Source of the DNA: Apostichopus japonicus | Taxonomy: Eukaryota; Echinodermata; Holothuroidea; Aspidochirotida; Stichopodidae | Reading direction: 5' to 3' | DNA: 64,000 nt | NCBI RefSeq assembly: GCF_037975245.1 | Contig: NC_092569.1 | Coordinates: 20,083,001 to 20,147,000, forward strand | Part shown: positions 1 through 27,402 of the stretch, piece by piece | Layout of the letters: each line of letters opens with the position of its first letter | How positions within the stretch are numbered: position 1 is the stretch's first letter | The notes under the pieces: model-generated | Seen by the model: only the letters and a program-made list of their open reading frames with translations | What the model was told of the DNA's origin: nothing | Database searches by the model: none | Translations under genes and position numbers: made by a program

Positions 1-480
1 GTTACCCCCACCGGTGCTCCTCCCTGACCAGTACCCTGGACTGTACCCCGGCCGGTACCTCGACCGGTATCCCAACTGGTATCCTGAAAGGCACCCTGAC
101 ACATACTCTGACACGTACCCTTACTAGTACTGGTACAATAAACAGTAATTTGACCAGTACCTTGACCGGTCCCTTAAATGTCACAACATGGAGCTATATT
201 CCATGGCCACACTAACAGGTAGCCTTGCAATTACCCTCAATGAACTCCGGACCAGTCCCTTGACCAGTATCCTGACCAGTACCCTAACCAGTACACTGAG
301 TGGAACCCTGACTGGTAGAGTGACCAGTATGATGACCGGTACCCTGACCAGTCACATGACCGGTACCTTGACCGGTACCCTCACAGGTACCCCAACAGGA
401 GCCCTCACAGTTACACTCGCCAGTACCCTCACTAGTACCCTGACCAATCCCCTGAACGGTACCCTAACCAGTGCAATGTC
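1..480. repeat. 12-bp GT(A)CC-rich minisatellite
   Basis: Degenerate tandem array built on a unit close to CCAGTACCCTGA, with frequent CCGGTACC variants. It continues off the left edge. Because 12 is a multiple of three, one + frame stays open and reads as Thr-Leu-Thr-Ser/Gly repeats, while the - strand reads as Val-rich repeats. I read the open frames as a by-product of the period rather than as a mucin-like gene: no splice sites, signal peptide or non-repeat domain is attached. Confidence 0.85.
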
Positions 481-750
481 CCATGCCTTGACTGTCACAC
501 CTGGGCCATCGCTGGTTGTTGCAGGCAGGCTTTGTATGGGTCAGTGGGATATTGTTTGGGGGGATTTTGTCCTAGAACCCCTAAATATCACTCAAAACGG
601 ATAATGGTACCAGACGGTACCTGTACGTTGTCTGCTAGATTAATACGATGTCAAAAGGCTAGAACATGCACTATAATACTGTTATCAGTCGCCAGTAGGT
701 ATATACCACACTCATCTCATATCAGTATTTGTTTCTAATGTCATAACAGG

Positions 751-1083
751 CAGTGGCGGAGCGTCCATACAGTCAGGCGGGGGGGGGGGGGGCGGACTCA
801 AATGGGAAGCTGGCGCCCTTTTCAGCTATTCAACACTTTTTACTTATTCGCGATTATTTACTTTCTTATTGCGCTCTCATCTACCTATTGACATTTGTCA
901 CATTTTGTTGGCGATGACACCTATACCTAAAGGGTCATTTCCGGCGATATAGGGAGTATCTTTACTCAAAAGATTTCTGTACGCTCTGCGCCAACCTGTG
1001 GTGGCGTTCCGCTTAGATAAAGTCGAAAGCGTCCGTACAGACCTTTCTCGCCCCTCTGACCAATATCCCTAGCTCCGCCACTG
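751..1083. mobile_element. Non-autonomous TIR element, copy 1 (MITE-like)
   Basis: Bounded by CAGTGGCGGAGC and its exact reverse complement GCTCCGCCACTG. The interior, including a G/C-run near the left end and CATTTGTCACATTTTGTTGGCGATGACACC, recurs at 2812-3169 and 18335-18724. It has no coding capacity. I could not identify a clear target-site duplication. Confidence 0.8.
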
Positions 1084-1179
1084 GCTCCCAATCTTCTTCC
1101 CCGTCAATCCGTCTACTACCTCCCCCCCCCCCCTTCCCCAACCGAACCTCGTATGTTAAAGGAATATCTAATGATTCGA

Positions 1180-2075
1180 GACACTTATTCTAATGTTAAA
1201 TCAGCAAAGAGCAAGCAATAATGATTTTATCACTAAGATTTTTTTAATTTCTCAGTTACACCGTCATTTAACTTCCCACTCAATTTTACACTCCCTGATA
1301 CTCTTCCATCCCAATGTAGGAAACTTCATCGTTACACGCAGCACGCAACGATCCTTGTTCTACTTAATTGATCCTTACTGAGTCTTTCAACTTAAAAGCA
1401 TATTTTTTTCCAAATAGATTAGTGAAAGTTACACAGTTTAATAAATTAGAGGCATCTCCTTTTTAAAGAATTGTATTATCGGCGTATAGTCTTCCGATAA
1501 GCGTAACTTAGGTTTGAAAGAAATCAATGGGAGCAGGCAGTAATGATATTAACTTACATATATATATATATATATATATATTTTCAAATCTCTTATTGAA
1601 CGAATTATAAGCCCCCTGGTTACATCGTCATTTATCATCCCTCCCCCATCCTGCCCTACCCTTCTTCACCTCACACACTCCGCTCTATAGGGTTAAAAGA
1701 AATCAGCGAGAGCAGGCAGTAATGAAATTTACTTACATTAATGAATTTTTTAAATCTCATTTAGGACAAATTATTAGGTCCCCTGGTAACATCATTTACC
1801 CCCCCCATTCTCCCCTTCCCTTCCTTACAATCACCGCTTCTCTTACACCTAATATATGAGATATCCTCGCAAAGCGTGATGAACTAGGTCCCTCATTTAT
1901 CTAATGCGTGGAAGGAACTCGAAACTTTCTTCCTTATCCGCCTATTCCAAGCTTTCTCCAAGAAAAGAGTTACAGTACCTATTCCCCAGATTTTTAAAAA
2001 TAGCCTTCCTCCTCATAAAACGTGATGATCTATGTCTCTCATTTATCTAAAGCATGGATGAACTACCAACTTTAA
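1180..2075. repeat. Degenerate tandem repeats, about 145-180 bp units
   Basis: Motifs such as GAGCAGGCAGTAATGA followed by CTTACAT, CAAATCTC and CCCCTGGT recur at about 1530-1640 and 1700-1800, with a weaker copy near 1200-1290. A second pair of units beginning near GCGTGATGAACTAGGTCCCTC lies at about 1875 and 2020. A short (TA)n tract sits at 1557-1581. No gene is visible. Confidence 0.5.
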
Positions 2076-2811
2076 GCATATTACAAAGTTTTTCCACAAA
2101 AGAGCTACGGAACCTACTACACACAAATTATGTAAATGTCCCTAAACAGCATCCGTAGGGACATCGTTTTTGGTCCACATTTGAGTTTCCATCATATCTT
2201 TGTTCTGCTTTTCATACATATCTTTTATTGTGATTGTTATGATAACCACATCTAAGGACTTTTGAGTCGTGTTATTGTATCCAGTGGAATTGTCTCGCTG
2301 AGATATAAAAGGATGACTTTTCCGTACGTTTTCACGGTAGGCCCCTCTGTTCAAGGTCAATGCACGACTATAACATTAGGTCCACTAAGTGCGGATATTG
2401 GTCTCCATTTGCCACTATTGCAGTAAACCCAACCGAGCAACGTGTCTACGGTGTCTCTTAAAAGACAATATTATTAACAAATTCGAAAAGAATTTGTAAT
2501 CTCTTTGGTGTCATTTTAAAAGTATTTCTGATAACATTACGTACAGAATTCTTTTATATGAGAAAGGTACATATGAGAAACATGACAATGACCGTGATAA
2601 AACCAATTTCAAGATTACTAGCGATCAATTCGCTCAATTTGTTTCAAAAAATGATTGAAAAGTGATATGAATTCCTCCTCATTCATTCTTTTTATTTGAG
2701 CATGTTGAACGCTTGTGATAACATGTCATTAAGAATCATTGCAGACGCTCACCCAAACCGTTAAAAAATACCCTCCCTCTCCCCCCTTCTCTTCCTACAC
2801 TGAGCTCCCAA

Positions 2812-3169
2812 CAGTGGCGGAGCGTCAATACAGTCAGGGGGCGGATGCCCCCCCCCTCAACGGACTAATATGGACTGCTGGCGCCCTTTTCAGCTATTGA
2901 TCACTTCTTTTACTTATTCGCGAGTATTGACTTTTTTATGGCGCTCTCATCTACCTATTGACATTTGTCACATTTTGTTGGCGATGACACCTATTTATTC
3001 TTCGTTTATCTGCAAATTAGCAAGGCCCGGAAAGGGTCATTTCCGGCCATATAGGGAGTATCTTTACTCAAAAGATTTCTGTACGCTCTGCGCCAACCTG
3101 TAGATAAAGTCGAAAGCGCCCATACAGACCATTCTCACCCCCTCTTACCAATACCCCTAGCTCCGCCAC
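2812..3169. mobile_element. Non-autonomous TIR element, copy 2
   Basis: Second copy of the family seen at 751-1083. The left end CAGTGGCGGAGC is intact. The right end reads CTCCGCCAC and then diverges, so the last bases of the inverted repeat are lost. The interior matches the other two copies, including GGCGCCCTTTTCAGCTATT. Confidence 0.8.
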
Positions 3170-6100
3170 GATAACAGGAGTGACTTTCCATATGTTATTG
3201 GTAGGAAATTGCAGGAATTATTGGAATCCTCAATGAAAACTATACGTAAGTAGTCTTGTTTGCGTGGGGATTGAGTTGTGTAGGTGTTACACAAAAATGT
3301 AGATATGCTTTCTTTATTCTTGTGGAAAGCCGCTTTCACTTTGATATCAGATAAACCTGTGGTACATGCAGTGACGTAGCCAGGATTGTTACAGTGGAGG
3401 GGGTGGGCGCTTGGGGGGCTTGAACAATTCCTGGGAGGGCGTCTTGCTACTACCTGAGTGGAGTGCCACCATATGGGTTGGCGCTCAGCATACGGGAAAT
3501 TTTCAGCTATAAAGACCTCCTAGATCGTTGGAAATAACACTTCCCAGGCCTTGTAAGCTGCTCTAAAGTTTCACAGCATCCTTTATTTTGAGATCCCCAT
3601 GTCTTGATATGGTCATCAAATTGTTTAGAGAAATAGAAGAAAAAAGACAATCTGGTAAGTTGCTTTGAGATATCATGACATATCTCGGCCTATGCGCTAT
3701 GTCACGTCAGGTTTTTCAGCAACTATAGCCTACTGCCGGTCCGCGGTCGAAGGGTCGTCCATGAGAGGTCATCATGGAGATTCGATACCATGCAGACCAA
3801 TGAATGATATATTTTTCGCACAGTCTTGCAAGGTTTAAAGAAATAGCTCCTTACATAGTTGGCATGATTCAAATTCATCCAGATGCAAATTCATCAATAT
3901 AATTGGTCGAGAACTTGCTAGAACAGTAAGCTGTCTGAATTAGCATCTTCAGATCGAATATGGGTTTGCTGAGTTAGGGAGCAACATGTTCGAAGTACAA
4001 GGACCAACCAATGAACACATTTTTAACATAAGAGGCAGAGATAAGACACTTTAGCAGAAATCATTATGTCTTCTTTCTGTTTATTACTGATAAATGCAAA
4101 TATTTTCATTAAAAATCAATATGAAATTTCATGTTACTTTCAGAAATATATAAACAAAGCAACTTCAACAACTTCAGCTCATTCCCATTCATGCTATCAG
4201 CTAGAAAATTCACCATGAGGCACATTTTCTATGAGGCATTGATGTGAATACCACTGACATAACTTGTGCTATTCAAATGGATAAAGGGCTTGGTCAAGTC
4301 ATGAATAAGGCTCTGCCCCATATATTGCACATGCACAAAAAGGGTTACTGTACATGCAATACTTTTTTGATGGGGGAGAGAGGGGGGGGGGGGGGAGATG
4401 TGGTAACATGTTGAAAAGACCACATCTTTTAATTTGTCATTTTTCTTTTGAACATATGCAAATGCTAGAAATGAAAGCACTTGGAAATTTCTTAAAGAGA
4501 TAGGCAGTTGTTGCCCTTGCACTGCTTTGAAGTCTACACCACTGTAAATATTGTTGAAGGAGTGGAGTTCTGCGAATCTTTTGATAGTCAAGTAATACAT
4601 TTTTCTTTCACTGTTTGTTAAACAGCTCCTAGCAGTAATATGCATTTGCACGACATTGTATCTGAGGTTCATTATGTAACCGGTGTTTTCTACATACAGT
4701 CAAATTAAAAACCAATGTTAAACTTGTTCACCTGCAATGGTCTAAATTCAGAAAGTACATCAATATCATAACTCTTTTGCATGTTGTATAACAGTACTGA
4801 ATTTGAAGTGGATTATATTTATCAATGAATATAGCAATGTTTTGGGTAAAGCAATTAAAGCATCCACTTGAACTTCATGTTTTCCTTGCACTGTTTGCTA
4901 CTTCCTCCTATCTAGTTTCGAAAGGGACATATAGAAAATGCTCAATACCTCAAACAACATTATTTAACCTTGTTTCCCACAAAAAATGTTCTGTCCCAGT
5001 TTCTGTAAACTACTCGGGATAAATGGAGGGGTGGGGAGGTGTTGGACAGGTTGGGAAACTAAATATTTGACAGATGTTGTATTTGACAATAAAATTCACC
5101 TTCCAAGGAAGTAATACAGTTCTTTAAGTGTCATTTTATGAAGGACATGCAGTATGTAACGATAGCAGAATTGGTTATTGCCTCCTGCTGAAATGTCCAA
5201 TAAAGACTTGCAGTATTGGAATGTTCATCAGATTCCTCATTTATAGAAACATCTGTGTTTATTGAAACTTTCCTAGGATGTTGCCAACAAGATGCAGTTG
5301 AAGTCTACTGTACCTTGTTGTCAAAGGTGGAGCTCACAAAAAGTCCTATCAACTAGTCTTATTCAAGCAGTGGCAACATATGGGAAAAAAGAAAAGCAAA
5401 CTATGGTACAATTTTGTTAATATTATTTTGAACTATTTATCCCAACATCCTATCCTCCTTTTAAGACTTTTGCAAGCTTGTAAACCAGTTACAGCACTCA
5501 TGCAACATGATATGACAAAGGTTCATTGCCAGAACATGAAACTAGCAATTTGATGTAAATTTGTTAAAATAATGATGAAGTTAATACACTGAAATATTGA
5601 ATGGGGCTCAAAAGAGCTTAAGAAGTCTTTTGAGGTACAGTTCTTGTTCTGATAAATATATTAATTGCCCTAAGATTCAGCTATTAAAGCAGCTACTAGT
5701 CAGATACTAGATAGTATGGGATCATGAAGGTTTTCAGATTTTACCTATATTGGCCTCAAATAACCTTTGACTTGGCTAAGAGCTCAGCACATGATACACC
5801 TGCATACAAACTTCCATTCATCATTCCAATATTGAACTATCATGTTAACATGGCTTTCAGATTCAGATATCTAGTTATCTCACATGGGCTTCTGCTATAC
5901 TGTTTATGGAATAGTACTCAATGTCAGAAAGCTATATGCACTACATATGACTACCAACTTTTCCTTGTTGAGTTAGATGCTCTATGTTACTCTACTGACC
6001 TTGAGTAGCCTTGACCCTCAATGAAGCCAACACCTACTGAAAATTCCAGTATAAATATAAAATTAATGAAATGATTCAGAAAATACTTTAACAGAAAGGA

Positions 6101-6420
6101 AAACTATTATAAACACTTCTGTTCATACTGACCTCAGCGTAAACAATTTAGAGACCAAGAACATATGGTATAATAACTATTAGCTAACATTTCTTCCATC
6201 TACTCTGCAATTTTGAGAGAACAATAAGCAAAATTTATACAAAAGCAACCATGACAATGATGATGATTTGAAAATCTTAATGAGCAATCCTAAATGTAAC
6301 TAGAATTTCACTTTTAGTAGAGCAGGGTTCTCACAAGCACGTTCTAACCTGGCGGTGGTCATGGTTTGAATATGATTTTGCCTCTCCCTGCATGGTTTGA
6401 AAGTTGAGCGCCTGGGCTGA
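3170..6420. other. No gene recognised
   Basis: AT-rich sequence with only short, uninformative open frames. At 3369 CAGTGACGTAGCCAGGAT resembles the terminus of a transposon family, but I could not find its partner end. The rest shows neither an exon with matching splice phases nor a structured repeat. Confidence 0.4.
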
Positions 6421-7757
6421 ACATTTATGAACCAGGAAAAGCTTGCTGCCACTTATCTGGTCCGAAAAAATTATAGCATGAGGTAAATTTCCTCCTGGGT
6501 GCATAATTATCATAACATTTCAAGAATTTTTACCAAAGGTGATCATATTTGAATATCTGGAGTCGGCTCGGACTTGAAGGGTCTTGGATTTGGCTCATAC
6601 CAAGTGGGCTCGGACTTGGCTCAGACTCTGGCTAATTGGACTCGACTACAGCTCTGCCATAAATATAAAAAGATAATGGATTGTTAATAATTTATTATAT
6701 GATGTTGAGAAGGTAGAGACTTAGAAAGTTAAATCCTAAATGTAATGGATAGCATTAAACTCTTCGTTTCACTAACAAAAGGATTCTCAAATACAGTACT
6801 AGCAACATTACAGCTAAAATAATGGATCACCAATACGATGCAGTGAAGAAAGGGAGTTTAATAAAGAGCATCCCTCAATGTAATGACTAGGATAAAACTC
6901 TTAGTTTCACTAACAAAAGGATACCACATGCAGTACCAACAAGAGGGATGCCCATTATATTGAGGGTCCACTAGACTTGCTAGACCCAACACCTCCATTG
7001 TGGGAAGCATTATTGAGCATCTAGTTAGCATTTATTGGGTAACTGAAGTATTGAAGGACCTTGGTGTCTCCCCTCCCAGTAGTTTTATAACATTTATGAA
7101 CCAGGAAGAGCTTGCTGTCACTTATCTGGTCCGAAAAAATTATAGCATGAGGTAAATTTCCTCCTGGGTGCATAATTATCATAACAGTTCAAGAATTTTT
7201 ACCGAAGATGATCTTTGGTATCTGGAGTCGGCTCGGACTTGAGGGGTCTTGTATTTGGCTCAGACAAGATGGACTCGGACTTGGATCGGGCGCTGGGTAA
7301 TTGGACTCGACTACAGCTCTGCCATAAATATAAAGAGATAATGGATTGTTAATAATTTATGATATGATGTTGTGAAGGTAGACACTTAGAGAGTACTCCT
7401 AAATGTAATGGATAGCATTAAACTCTTCGTTTCACTAACAAAAGGATTCTCAAATACAGTACTAGCAACATTACAACTAGAATAGTTGATTACCAATACG
7501 CAGCAGTGAAGTAAAGGAGTTTAATAAAGAGCATCCCTGAATGTAATGACTAGGATGAAACTCTTAAATTCACTAACAAAAGTATACCACATGCAGTACC
7601 AACATAGGGGGAGGATGCCCATTACATTGAGGGTCCACTAGACTTAAGGTTTGCTAGACCCAACATCCCCATTGTGGGAAGCATTATTGAGCATCTAGTT
7701 AGCATTAATTTTGTAACTGAAGTATTAAAAGACCTTGGTGTCTCCCCTCCCAGCAGT
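6421..7757. repeat. Tandem duplication, 669-bp period
   Basis: Two copies, 6421-7089 and 7090-7757. Both begin ACATTTATGAACCAGGA and both end near TGTCTCCCCTCCCAG. Each copy contains two diverged sub-units carrying CACTAACAAAAGGAT followed by a CAGTAC(C/T)A motif. A further diverged sub-unit follows at about 7763-7900. This is a nested, non-coding tandem array. Confidence 0.8.
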
Positions 7758-7909
7758 ATAACAACTGGAATAATGGATTGGTGAAACAATGTTTTATTTG
7801 ATACAGTGAAGTAAGGGAGTTACATGAATAATAGTTAATGCAATGAATATGATTAAAATCTTTGTTTTACTAACGAAAATTATTCTCAAATACAGCAACA
7901 TAAGAATTT

Positions 7910-10900
7910 GTATAAATGGATTATTAATAATGAATTTTATGATGCTGTAAAGGAAGAAAATTCATTAACAAATTTTAATTTGTATGCTGCATGTCATATA
8001 CCTGTCCAGAAACTAAAAAGAAAAATTCAAACTCATAGAATGCACCGTACCTGGCTCCAAGCAATGACATATAAATCTAGTCCTCATTATATCTACAGAA
8101 GTTGTTTGTCCAATTTGAATCGAAAGCCTTTCCTTTCATTGAAAATTTTGATCTTCAGTAAAAATATTCTTCTGTCTGCAGATTTTATTGATGACAGTAC
8201 TTCCTTCTCTTGTGGAGAAATTCCATCAGCTCTCGTTAACCTACAATGAACCAAAACAACATTTTAATCATATGTCAAAGTTTCACTGAAGTACATTCCA
8301 TGTAAATATTTTTTTAAAGCCTCACATTTTGATATTGACATTGTTGCAAAAGGTACAAATAAACACATCATAATCAAGGTTAAAATGTGATGGTGTGTTA
8401 ACACCTCAAGTCTTTGCTTCACAATCCTACCTACAATTCATTCCAGCCTGCCAGATGGCAGATTTACAGTACATTTGGTTTTCAAAGACTACACATAAAG
8501 TCATTTCAATTCTGATAACATTCTATGATGGTGGAAGTAGCAAAGTAAACCAAAAGGTTTGGCAGTGGACTTGGTGGGAAGTGGAAAGTCTTTCTTACAT
8601 TACTTTGTTAGCTGTGCCTTAGATCGTTTACAGTTTTTGAAAATAAACAGCAAATTTTCATCATCTTTGTCTGTGTTGAAACTTAGTACAGTAAATTTAT
8701 ATTATGTATAGTGTGTGTTGATCAGACTTAGAGGATATTAAAGGGAAGACTTTAGAAAACTAACTTCAGGTCATAGGGATTTAAAATATATCTCACAGTC
8801 AATACTTAATGAATATTAAAGACAACTGGGATGTTTGCAATATATGCTTGCGGGAGCTCCTTATTTCCATATAAGCCATTTCTCTCTGCATCCCATGGTC
8901 AGCATGAACCAGCAGCTCAAAGTTACAGTATTTTAATATCCTGTGTCGACCTTGAAATTGCAGCCCTGTACTTCTTGCAACAAAGTGGAGCATATCTGCT
9001 GTGGTGTTCTCATTCTGCATTCATGCATTCCTCAAATTGTGCCAAATTTGAGCCATCTTTTCTGACAAGAGAATGAACATAAATAAGTCCAGATAATTGT
9101 TTCATAAATTGCAAGTGGAAGTCTTGACAGTGCAGTTCCCTATTTGATGTCAATACTTAGTGTACATGTTGTCCAATATTCATGTCAGTTTAGTTAATTT
9201 AGCTATCACTTTTTTCATGGAAACCGCATATGCAACAATTGAGAAAAATGCCACACTATTTAGTTTGAATATTGATCTACTATTTGGTATGTAAGTTGTA
9301 CCCAGGAATTTAGCATGCAATCACTTCAAGAGATTGACTGAGTATTCATGCATGGTTCAATGCCTCATCCCGCATGCAGTTCATTTACTAAAAAATTGCA
9401 TGCACCCTAGACTATGTATACCGGTACATTTAGTCCCTCAACGTATCATTTGGGGTTTAAGCTCAGGACTACTCGTGTACACAGACTTTGGCATTATGAC
9501 TGAGTTCATTTTTAATGTTTGGTTTCAATGATGTTGAAACTTTCCACTCACGATGGCATATGTGTGCGTGTGCATTGGTAGGATTACTGTGTTTGTGATC
9601 CTAGCTTGTAAACACAGTTTCTCATGACAGTAAGCTTTATTGGACAGATCTCATAGTTGGTACAGTATGTATGTATAGATGCATCACAAGTACAAGAAGC
9701 CTATTGTTTTTGGTGAAGGTCAAAGGTAATTTAGGTAAAAATGGTCAAATTGTGAAAACTCAATTTGAAGAATGGATAGATCTATTTATTGGTATGTCTA
9801 GGCCAGTGGTTGGGTCAACAGGGCAAACTTGTGAAAACCTTATTTAAACCATGCGTCTCAAAGCAGGGTACACTAGCTTGCAGAGATATATAATGTTTAG
9901 TATCATGTTATATCGCTACAGAAGGCTTTCAGTGGTCTTTTTAGATCCCCAACTGTCACTTTGAAAATGTTGTTTATCACAGTTCTCAATAGTTTTTTGC
10001 TGTATATTATTAAGATACAATAAGTTGTACATGCAGCCTACACATATACAGTAGCATACATGTCAGATTGACAAATTCATAAAATGAAACTTATTACATA
10101 ATGGAAACCATGTGCAGTGCAGTTTGCATAATGGTGATCTATTTATACACCCAACCAGCTAGTATCGGATCATAGCAACATGTTACCACATGTATGCATA
10201 TAAGTGTTTTGTCACACAGTACAGTTCTAACATCATACAAGGGAGTTTTATTTGTTCCATAACAACTCTGATCATAATAGCCTGTTCGTGCAGGGAGTTG
10301 TAATGGAACAACTCCCTGGTTTGTGCTATGGACATGAGAACTATCTAGTGCCTGTTGAACATTAGTCTTGTGCATTTTCATGTTACTTACTAACACCAAA
10401 TTACTGCACACAGATGGTCATTTTTAAAAGTATGAAAACTGAATACAATCAAGAGCTTTTATTTGGACATGATACCCAATATGAAACTACTTTAGTTGCA
10501 CATACTGTATGTATGCTGGTTTTATCATGAATGATTTTTATAGGAGCCATGATTTTTTTTATTTTTTATGAAGTAGGTCTGGATTCCCTTGGCATTATAA
10601 CCTGATTGAAATTTAACCTCTGTGATTGCACTAATATGTGAGACCATTGATCAACCTAATTAATAGCTTTTAATGATGAAGACACTGATAACAATTTCAT
10701 AACTTATTAGTGTGAACACAATGCAAGGTTCAATGAGGTACTGTTTATTTCCTTAAAATGCATAGTTGGTGGTTTTTCAACATACTCTAATCCTTTCAAA
10801 TATGTTACATTGAATCTTTACACTTTTCCATTGAGATATCACAGACTGTGTTTTTTGTTATGGGACTCCGTAAAACTGGATCAAACCTAGCAATTTTGGA

Positions 10901-11890
10901 CAAGGAATTTGCTCTTTTTGCAAAAACTCCTAAGTGCTCAAGTGACTGTACAGTAGGTCACCCTGTGAAGGCATTGTGGGACTTTGAGGAATACTTTTGA
11001 TCAAGCTATTACTTCAGCACTATTAACACTACCCACATCATAACGTTAATATCAAAATGCCTAAATTACTTAGCCATGATTGCGTTGTTATTCTAAAATG
11101 AATACTCAATTGTTTACCTTCAGCCATGATTCATCCCATAGGTGCAGGGGGAAAAAACTCATGTTACAGTACAAAAAATTGTTGTACACTGCTACACTGA
11201 GGCCCTGTGTGACTTAGTTCTCTGAATCAGAACCAATGACACACCACTACTACTGTACGCACAGGGCTTAGTGATGCACACTAACACATATAGAGAATAT
11301 TGTGGGGATGAATATTGTACTGAGACGGCAAACGTTTTCACATTTTTTACTTTTGTAACTCGTTTATGGAATCTGTCAGGCCCTTTCTTTTACTGTAGTG
11401 TTCCGTTTGCTTGTATATCTGTTTTTGTGGAGTTGTGACTTTCTGACTGCCTTATTTTATGTCAGAGAGATTGAGACATACCCAAAGATTTATATTTCGT
11501 GAAATGGTTCAAAATTGCATCGCACGAATGCAAGTTCTTTCATACTCCTACATTGACACATCTGTCAATGAGCTTACTGTAGTGAAGGCCTAAGTAAACA
11601 TCCATTATCTTTGGATGCTGTTTGCTATGCTCTGAGCCTCTACATTCAGAAAGGTCAGGTCCCAGAGATTAGTGGTATTATATTGAGGTAATTTTGGTTA
11701 TTTTTAGGGAGTAAGATTTCCAAATGCCCCAAAACATGCACAAAAACAATTTGATCAACAAATACCTGAAATGGATTCAAACTCATGAAATATTTAACTC
11801 TGCTTGGCAGCAAAAAGTTATGGTTGCCTGCTGTATAGTTGCTAGTACTAGCTACAGTAGTAGTAGGCTAGTATATAGTAATAGTAGCCT
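7910..11890. other. No gene recognised
   Basis: Frames of up to 113 codons exist (for example 7908-8249 on +) but show no domain, no codon pattern and no supporting splice sites. Nothing repetitive stands out. It is probably intergenic or intronic sequence. Confidence 0.4.
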
Positions 11891-11900
11891 GGTATAGTCA

Positions 11901-12178
11901 GTATTGCGAAGTTCGCCATACTGCGAAGTTCGGGCACCCTAAGAAATACACGATTTTCACCATGAAAACCTACAGGAAGAGCCAAATTTCACCAAAAAGT
12001 ACGAAGCTACAGTTATTTTCTCTCCAAAATGACCCGTGTGCAAGAAATTACTTACATATTTGTCAATAAAATGACGAAGATCTATGAAGTCTGTTATAAT
12101 TACTGAAAGAGCAACTGCGCCCCCAATTTTATCACCATCGCCACACTGTGGGTTGCGCGTCCGAACTTCGCAATACTC
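11901..12178. repeat. Foldback repeat with GCGAAGTTCG arms
   Basis: GTATTGCGAAGTTCG at 11901-11915 is inverted as CGAACTTCGCAATAC at 12162-12176. The left arm is itself doubled (ACTGCGAAGTTCGGG at about 11920-11934), and another CCGAACTTCG lies at about 12363. The interior carries an open minus frame (11957-12202) of about 80 codons that I do not recognise. It is likely a short transposon-like foldback. Confidence 0.55.
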
Positions 12179-13295
12179 TAGCAAGAAATACCAGTTCCAC
12201 AATCACGAAGAATCTTCTTGGAAAACAACGTGAAAACAGTTTGCAGGAAAGAAAGTTTGGCCGTGTATCGTACTATAACAAAATTCTCCCACCATATGAA
12301 GTATATTTTCAAATGATTTATACCAGAAGATTTAGTTTTGGGGTGTTTTAAGTCTTAAGTGGCCGAACTTCGAAGTCACCATCCTACTAGTAGGCCTAGT
12401 AATATTTGGAGGTGCGTCAATTATTAAGCCTTTACTTTAAAAGATCTGGAAGATCACCAGGCTGCAAAATGTGTAGGTTGACCAGTCTGTTACAAGTATA
12501 TACTTTAATTTATGTATCACATTTATATTCCGAGTATCAGCAAAGGCAGTAGCAGGCAGCTGTGATTTACCATAGCCAGTAATACTGATAGGTCCAATTT
12601 AGGGCTAACGTTAGGCCTAGGCTAGTCTACTCTAACTCTAACCATGGTCTTAATTTATTTGTGTTCAGCATGAAGGTATTTACTCTAAATGTTATTAATA
12701 TATCCGGAACACTAGGAATTTACTTACAATGCATATACTGCACCAAAGTCCAAAAGCCAACTTCAAATGGGCAACGTTTACGGTAACCTGCGGCACTTTC
12801 CTTTGTAGACTACATGGCTAGGCCACATATAGTAACGTTGAATGTAGGCTATTGGGATAGCAACGATACGATCCGATCGACTGCCCTGCCACCGAACACA
12901 GAAAGAACTGCTTATGTGTGGGGGCGTTGTTTCGTTACGTGTAAATTTGCCAGTTAAAATAGAAACTCTTATTTTCTTCAATATCTCAATTTAATGGAAG
13001 AAAAAGTACAATTACGAAGATTTCAGTGTAATTAGAGGAACCTTTAAGTTTCGGAACTATATATAGCCGCATTTGGTCAAAATCGAGGTGTAAAGTTGGG
13101 ATCAACATATATACCATGTTCGTAATTCTGTTATATACCCTTCGGAATTACCGCCACTTTTGAGGGGAAATTTTACCCTTTAAATGAACGATTTTTTTTT
13201 TGTAACTTCGGAATTGAAAAGTTTATGAGGTTTTCTCTTAACTCGAAATAATCATTCCTCAAAGGAAGTGAAATTGATTGAACAAGAAGACCCTA

Positions 13296-13348
13296 GACTT
13301 AGGTTTACCTGGTGTCAGGTAAACCTATCCCCGAGGTAAACCTAAGTC
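13296..13348. repeat. Perfect 15-bp inverted repeat (hairpin)
   Basis: GACTTAGGTTTACCT at 13296-13310 pairs exactly with AGGTAAACCTAAGTC at 13334-13348. The 23-nt spacer contains a further AGGTAAACCT. It lies about 40 bp upstream of a long (TA)n tract. Confidence 0.8.
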
Positions 13349-13383
13349 CCAGCTCTAATGCGTTGAAGTAAACAAATATACCA

Positions 13384-13501
<118 letters not shown>

Positions 13502-13962
13502 GCAATCACAAAATATCTTAATTGTTCTGAACCACATTTATTTGTCTAAATATGGTTTAACTTTGTCCAAAGGATTTAAGTATAAAACAACTCCAAATAT
13601 AGTATATACTTTAAAAGATGAAAATATAGGAGAAAACTTCATTATTATAAAGTTTTAGATGATTCCTCCCAGTTAGCTATGCTGCAAATATGAAAATAAA
13701 ATGATTTTTTTTTACAGTCATTCTAGATTAACATAAGTAGTAAAGCTTCATCGACCGACGAGGTAGCGAAAATTGACATTAAAGTGCAAATCCATAATTA
13801 TATATTTTAAAAGTGAATATTTCGAGAAAACATAAATCGATATACATTCAGTAACATTGGTATTGTACTCTATTGTAACTCCATGAATGATCGACACTGA
13901 AATCGAGGTAAAGTAATATTTTTTAAGTACTCTTTCAAATTGCTTTTATCCACATTGAACAG

Positions 13963-27402
<13,440 letters not shown>

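Noticed and set aside
188-604. 138-codon Thr-rich frame
   Set aside because: It is produced by the stop-free 12-bp minisatellite; no signal peptide, splice sites or domain support it.
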